8,034 nt of DNA from assembly GCA_020627645.1 (NCBI GenBank), contig JAHDGN010000132.1, positions 1-8,034 of the forward strand, read 5' to 3'. Position numbers and translations under genes: made by a program. This document shows, piece by piece, positions 6,774-8,034 of this stretch. The first letter of the stretch is position 1. Every line of letters begins with the position of its first letter. The notes under the pieces were generated by a model, which was given only the letters and a program-made list of their open reading frames with translations, did not search any database and was not told the origin of the DNA. The DNA comes from Akkermansiaceae bacterium (GTDB lineage Bacteria; Verrucomicrobiota; Verrucomicrobiia; Verrucomicrobiales; Akkermansiaceae).

Positions 6774-6916
6774 GTGGTCTTCGGGAGGTTGTTTGATCAG
6801 TTAGGCGTTTTGAACCGTTGAGGTGATTCGGGCTAGACGAGTTGTCGTAATTTGAGCACATTTCCGCCATCCGGCTCGTGGTGATGTTTCCCCGGGCCAC
6901 ATCCCAATCGAATTTT
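6774..6916. other. Intergenic region after the pseudopilin gene
   Basis: This 143-bp gap holds no recognisable gene, terminator or good promoter. TTGAAC at 6810-6815 is -35-like but has no matching -10. In-frame GTG (6878, 6881) and ATG (6884) codons precede the preferred ATG at 6917 of the next gene, none with a Shine-Dalgarno sequence. Confidence 0.4.
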
Positions 6917-7615
6917 ATGTCCGAAGAGGCAAAACCAGTTAAGAAGGCCGCGCGAAAGTCGACGCGGAAAAAAGTGGCAGCGAAGAAAACGGCGAGTCAG
7001 CCGGTTGAGGAGGTTCAGGTGGAAGCGGAGCTCGCGACAGTAGTTGAAGCTGTTGAGACCGTTGAGGTTTTGGCGGAGGCTGAGAAGACAGAGGAAGTTG
7101 CCAAAAAGAAGGTGGCTCGTCGGACTAGGGAGCCTCGGTCAGGTGTGCGTGATACGAGGAAAGAGCCTGAGAATAAGGAAGAAGAGGGATCAGAGGTTGT
7201 TGAGATGTTGGTTACCGTTGAGGAAAATGAGGATAGTGGAGCGGGAGTCAAGGTTGAGAAGGATGAGAAGTCTCAGGAATCGGGAAGAAGATCTGGACGG
7301 ACTGATGGTGCGGAGAAGCGGAGTCGAAATCGAGGGAGGAATCGTGGTGAGCGTGAGAAACGTGAGCCGAAGGTGAAGGTGGAAATTGATGAAGAGGAAT
7401 TGTCGAAGAAGGCATGGAGGATTTTTTATTCGGAAGTGACCGAAGAGGGTTTGGCGTTGTTGGATGACAATGGGTTGAGGGAATTTGCGAAGGGGAGCTT
7501 CAATGCCGCTAAGGTGTTTTTGGAGGAGAAGGGAAGGGTTGAGGCAAGAATTAAGGGGGAGAAGCAATACCGCCAGAAGTCTGAAGGGGAAAAAAGTGGG
7601 CGAGACGAGGATTAG
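6917..7615 (+). CDS. Lys/Arg/Glu-rich low-complexity protein of unknown function
   Basis: I do not recognise this 232-aa protein. Its parts are: a histone-H1-like basic N-terminus (KPVKKAARKSTRKKVAAKK, about 6-24), an acidic Val/Glu/Ala segment (about 28-65), mixed-charge low complexity to about 120, an Arg/Gly/Asn-rich basic patch (RSGRTDGAEKRSRNRGRNRG, near 122-145), and an ordered C-terminal segment. That last part (about 157-205, SKKAWRIFYSEVTEEGLALL to KVFLEEKGR) reads as amphipathic helices and is the only part likely to form a conserved fold. The tail is charged (QYRQKSEGEKSGRDED). The composition suggests nucleic-acid or ribosome contact; this is inference. There is no signal peptide or membrane segment. 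I prefer ATG 6917 because MSEEAKPVKKAA is a natural start; longer in-frame starts at 6878-6884 add proline-rich, non-coding-looking sequence. No Shine-Dalgarno is visible. It may be transcribed from the pilus operon or separately. Confidence 0.72.
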   Translation: MSEEAKPVKKAARKSTRKKVAAKKTASQPVEEVQVEAELATVVEAVETVEVLAEAEKTEEVAKKKVARRTREPRSGVRDTRKEPENKEEEGSEVVEMLVTVEENEDSGAGVKVEKDEKSQESGRRSGRTDGAEKRSRNRGRNRGEREKREPKVKVEIDEEELSKKAWRIFYSEVTEEGLALLDDNGLREFAKGSFNAAKVFLEEKGRVEARIKGEKQYRQKSEGEKSGRDED

Positions 7616-7716
7616 GTAGGGCTGGATCGAATCTGAGAACAAGCGACTACGTTGTTCGCATGAATTTTGATTAAAGCGGTTGGGCGAAATTTTTGAACAT
7701 TTCATTACCGTGCAAG
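7616..7716. other. Spacer region between the last gene and the CRISPR array
   Basis: This 101-bp gene-free stretch contains a hairpin (7634-7660) and a weak promoter-like pair running into the first repeat (7693-7721). I found no convincing anti-repeat that would mark a tracrRNA gene. It may be one flank of the array. Confidence 0.45.
7634..7660 (+). terminator. Hairpin after the Lys/Glu-rich gene, possible terminator
   Basis: GAACAA (7637-7642) pairs with TTGTTC (7652-7657). Inside, CG/CG pairs close an ACTA loop around a bulged G, and TG/CA extends the base beyond a mismatch. Only a short TTTT follows (from 7665), so intrinsic termination is possible but weak. Confidence 0.35.
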
Positions 7717-7721
7717 ATATT
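7693..7721 (+). promoter_or_regulatory. Candidate promoter entering the CRISPR array
   Basis: TTGAAC (7693-7698) and GATATT (7716-7721) are 17 nt apart, each matching 4 of 6 consensus bases. The -10-like element overlaps the degenerate first repeat. Transcription would run rightward through the array. Weak, by-eye call. Confidence 0.25.
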
Positions 7722-7752
7722 GCCCTGACTCCAAAAACGAGGGGGCGATAGT
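7717..7752 (+). repeat. Degenerate CRISPR repeat (copy 1)
   Basis: It is identical to the consensus over its right half (CCAAAAACGAGG through GATAGT) but differs at five positions in the left half. Terminal degenerate repeats usually mark the end of an array away from new-spacer insertion, which would put the leader to the right. Confidence 0.8.
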
Positions 7753-7980
7753 GCTCAGTGGGGTGGGGGAGAGCCTGTGCAAGCTTTGCCTTGATTCCAA
7801 AAACGAGGGGGCGATAGTAACAAACCACAACTTCCAGAGCTTTCGAATGCTTTGCCTTGATTCCAAAAACGAGGGGGCGATAGTAAAACCGGAACAATGC
7901 AACTGGATCTTGATGCTTTGCCTTGATTCCAAAAACGAGGGGGCGATAGTATTTGGCCTTACATCAAATCTTCACCTGAC

Positions 7981-8011
7981 GCTTTGCCTCCAAAAACGAG
8001 GGGGCGATAGT
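7981..8011 (+). repeat. CRISPR repeat with 5-nt internal deletion (copy 5)
   Basis: GCTTTGCCT joins directly to CCAAAAACG, so five bases of the CCTTGATTCC segment are missing. The remaining 31 nt are identical to the consensus. The spacer before it is still 30 nt. It may be the last repeat or an internal mutant. Confidence 0.8.
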
Positions 8012-8034
8012 AGCAGAGCTAGGATCATGGTTGG

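Larger units (their letters stand above)
7717..8011 (+). CRISPR. CRISPR array, 36-nt repeats and 30-nt spacers, type II-like
   Basis: Five repeat copies lie at 7717-7752, 7783-7818, 7849-7884, 7915-7950 and 7981-8011. Copies 2-4 are identical over 36 nt, beginning GCTTTGCC and ending GGCGATAGT. Copy 1 differs at 5 positions, all in its left half; copy 5 lacks 5 nt. The four complete spacers (7753-7782, 7819-7848, 7885-7914, 7951-7980) are all exactly 30 nt and unrelated to each other. The repeat ends are partly complementary (GCTTTGCC against GGCGATAGT with a wobble, a mismatch and a bulge). Repeat and spacer sizes of 36/30 and weakly palindromic ends are typical of type II arrays (Cas9, tracrRNA); II-C is my best guess, and strand is assigned on the end shape. 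No cas gene is in the window, and 23 nt after copy 5 remain, too few to show whether the array continues. Confidence 0.93.

Noticed and set aside
7660..7716. Possible tracrRNA anti-repeat before the array
   Set aside because: Only a short T-run and scattered bases resemble the reverse complement of the repeat; there is no continuous pairing as a tracrRNA requires.
7190..7897. Minus-strand frame running from the CRISPR array into the Lys/Glu-rich gene
   Set aside because: It joins translated repeats to the antisense of a low-complexity gene; the composition does not look like a real protein.
7705..7932. Minus-strand reading frames that translate the repeats as a repetitive protein (recurring IAPSFLESRQS or YRPLVFGIKAK)
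   Set aside because: The repeat unit is 66 nt, a multiple of three, so frames stay in register across the array and look like a tandem-repeat protein. The identical segments are CRISPR repeats and the variable ones are spacers.

Overview
The window is a bacterial chromosomal segment in which every supported gene lies on the + strand. The coding strand is strongly G- and T-rich, with heavy use of TTG, GTG, GAG and GAT codons. The gene content (a PgpH-type HD hydrolase followed by ybeY, then a compact type IV pilus / type II secretion-like cluster with tandem ATPases and a GspG-like pseudopilin, then a Lys/Glu-rich protein) best fits Verrucomicrobiota or a PVC-superphylum relative. That placement is inferred from gene style and codon use, not from a phylogenetic marker.

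Layout. Positions 1-571 hold the C-terminal part of a membrane HD-domain phosphohydrolase, probably a cyclic-di-AMP phosphodiesterase, cut by the left edge. Its stop codon overlaps the start of ybeY (571-996), an rRNA-maturation endoribonuclease whose usual third zinc histidine is replaced by Asp. A 370-bp gene-free stretch (997-1365) holds an AT-rich hairpin with a T-tract, two candidate promoters and two very short candidate ORFs. Positions 1366-6773 form a probable operon: two full-length GspE/PilB assembly ATPases in tandem, a GspF/PilC inner-membrane platform protein, and a GspG-type pseudopilin with a clear prepilin signal. The ATPases would power the platform protein to extract the pseudopilin from the membrane and build a short pilus or pseudopilus. 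The secretin, alignment proteins and prepilin peptidase are not in the window. A low-complexity basic/acidic protein (about 6917-7615) follows; I do not recognise its function.

The right end (7717 to at least 8011) is a CRISPR array with 36-nt repeats, spacers of exactly 30 nt, and a strict 66-nt period. These dimensions and the weakly palindromic repeat ends suggest type II, possibly II-C. No cas gene and no convincing tracrRNA anti-repeat is visible. The repeat contains a promoter-like pair (TTGATT, 16 nt, GATAGT), which recalls the repeat-embedded promoters of Neisseria and Campylobacter type II-C arrays. The first repeat in the window is degenerate and the fifth has lost 5 nt, including that -35-like element. 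This array is the most interesting part of the window.
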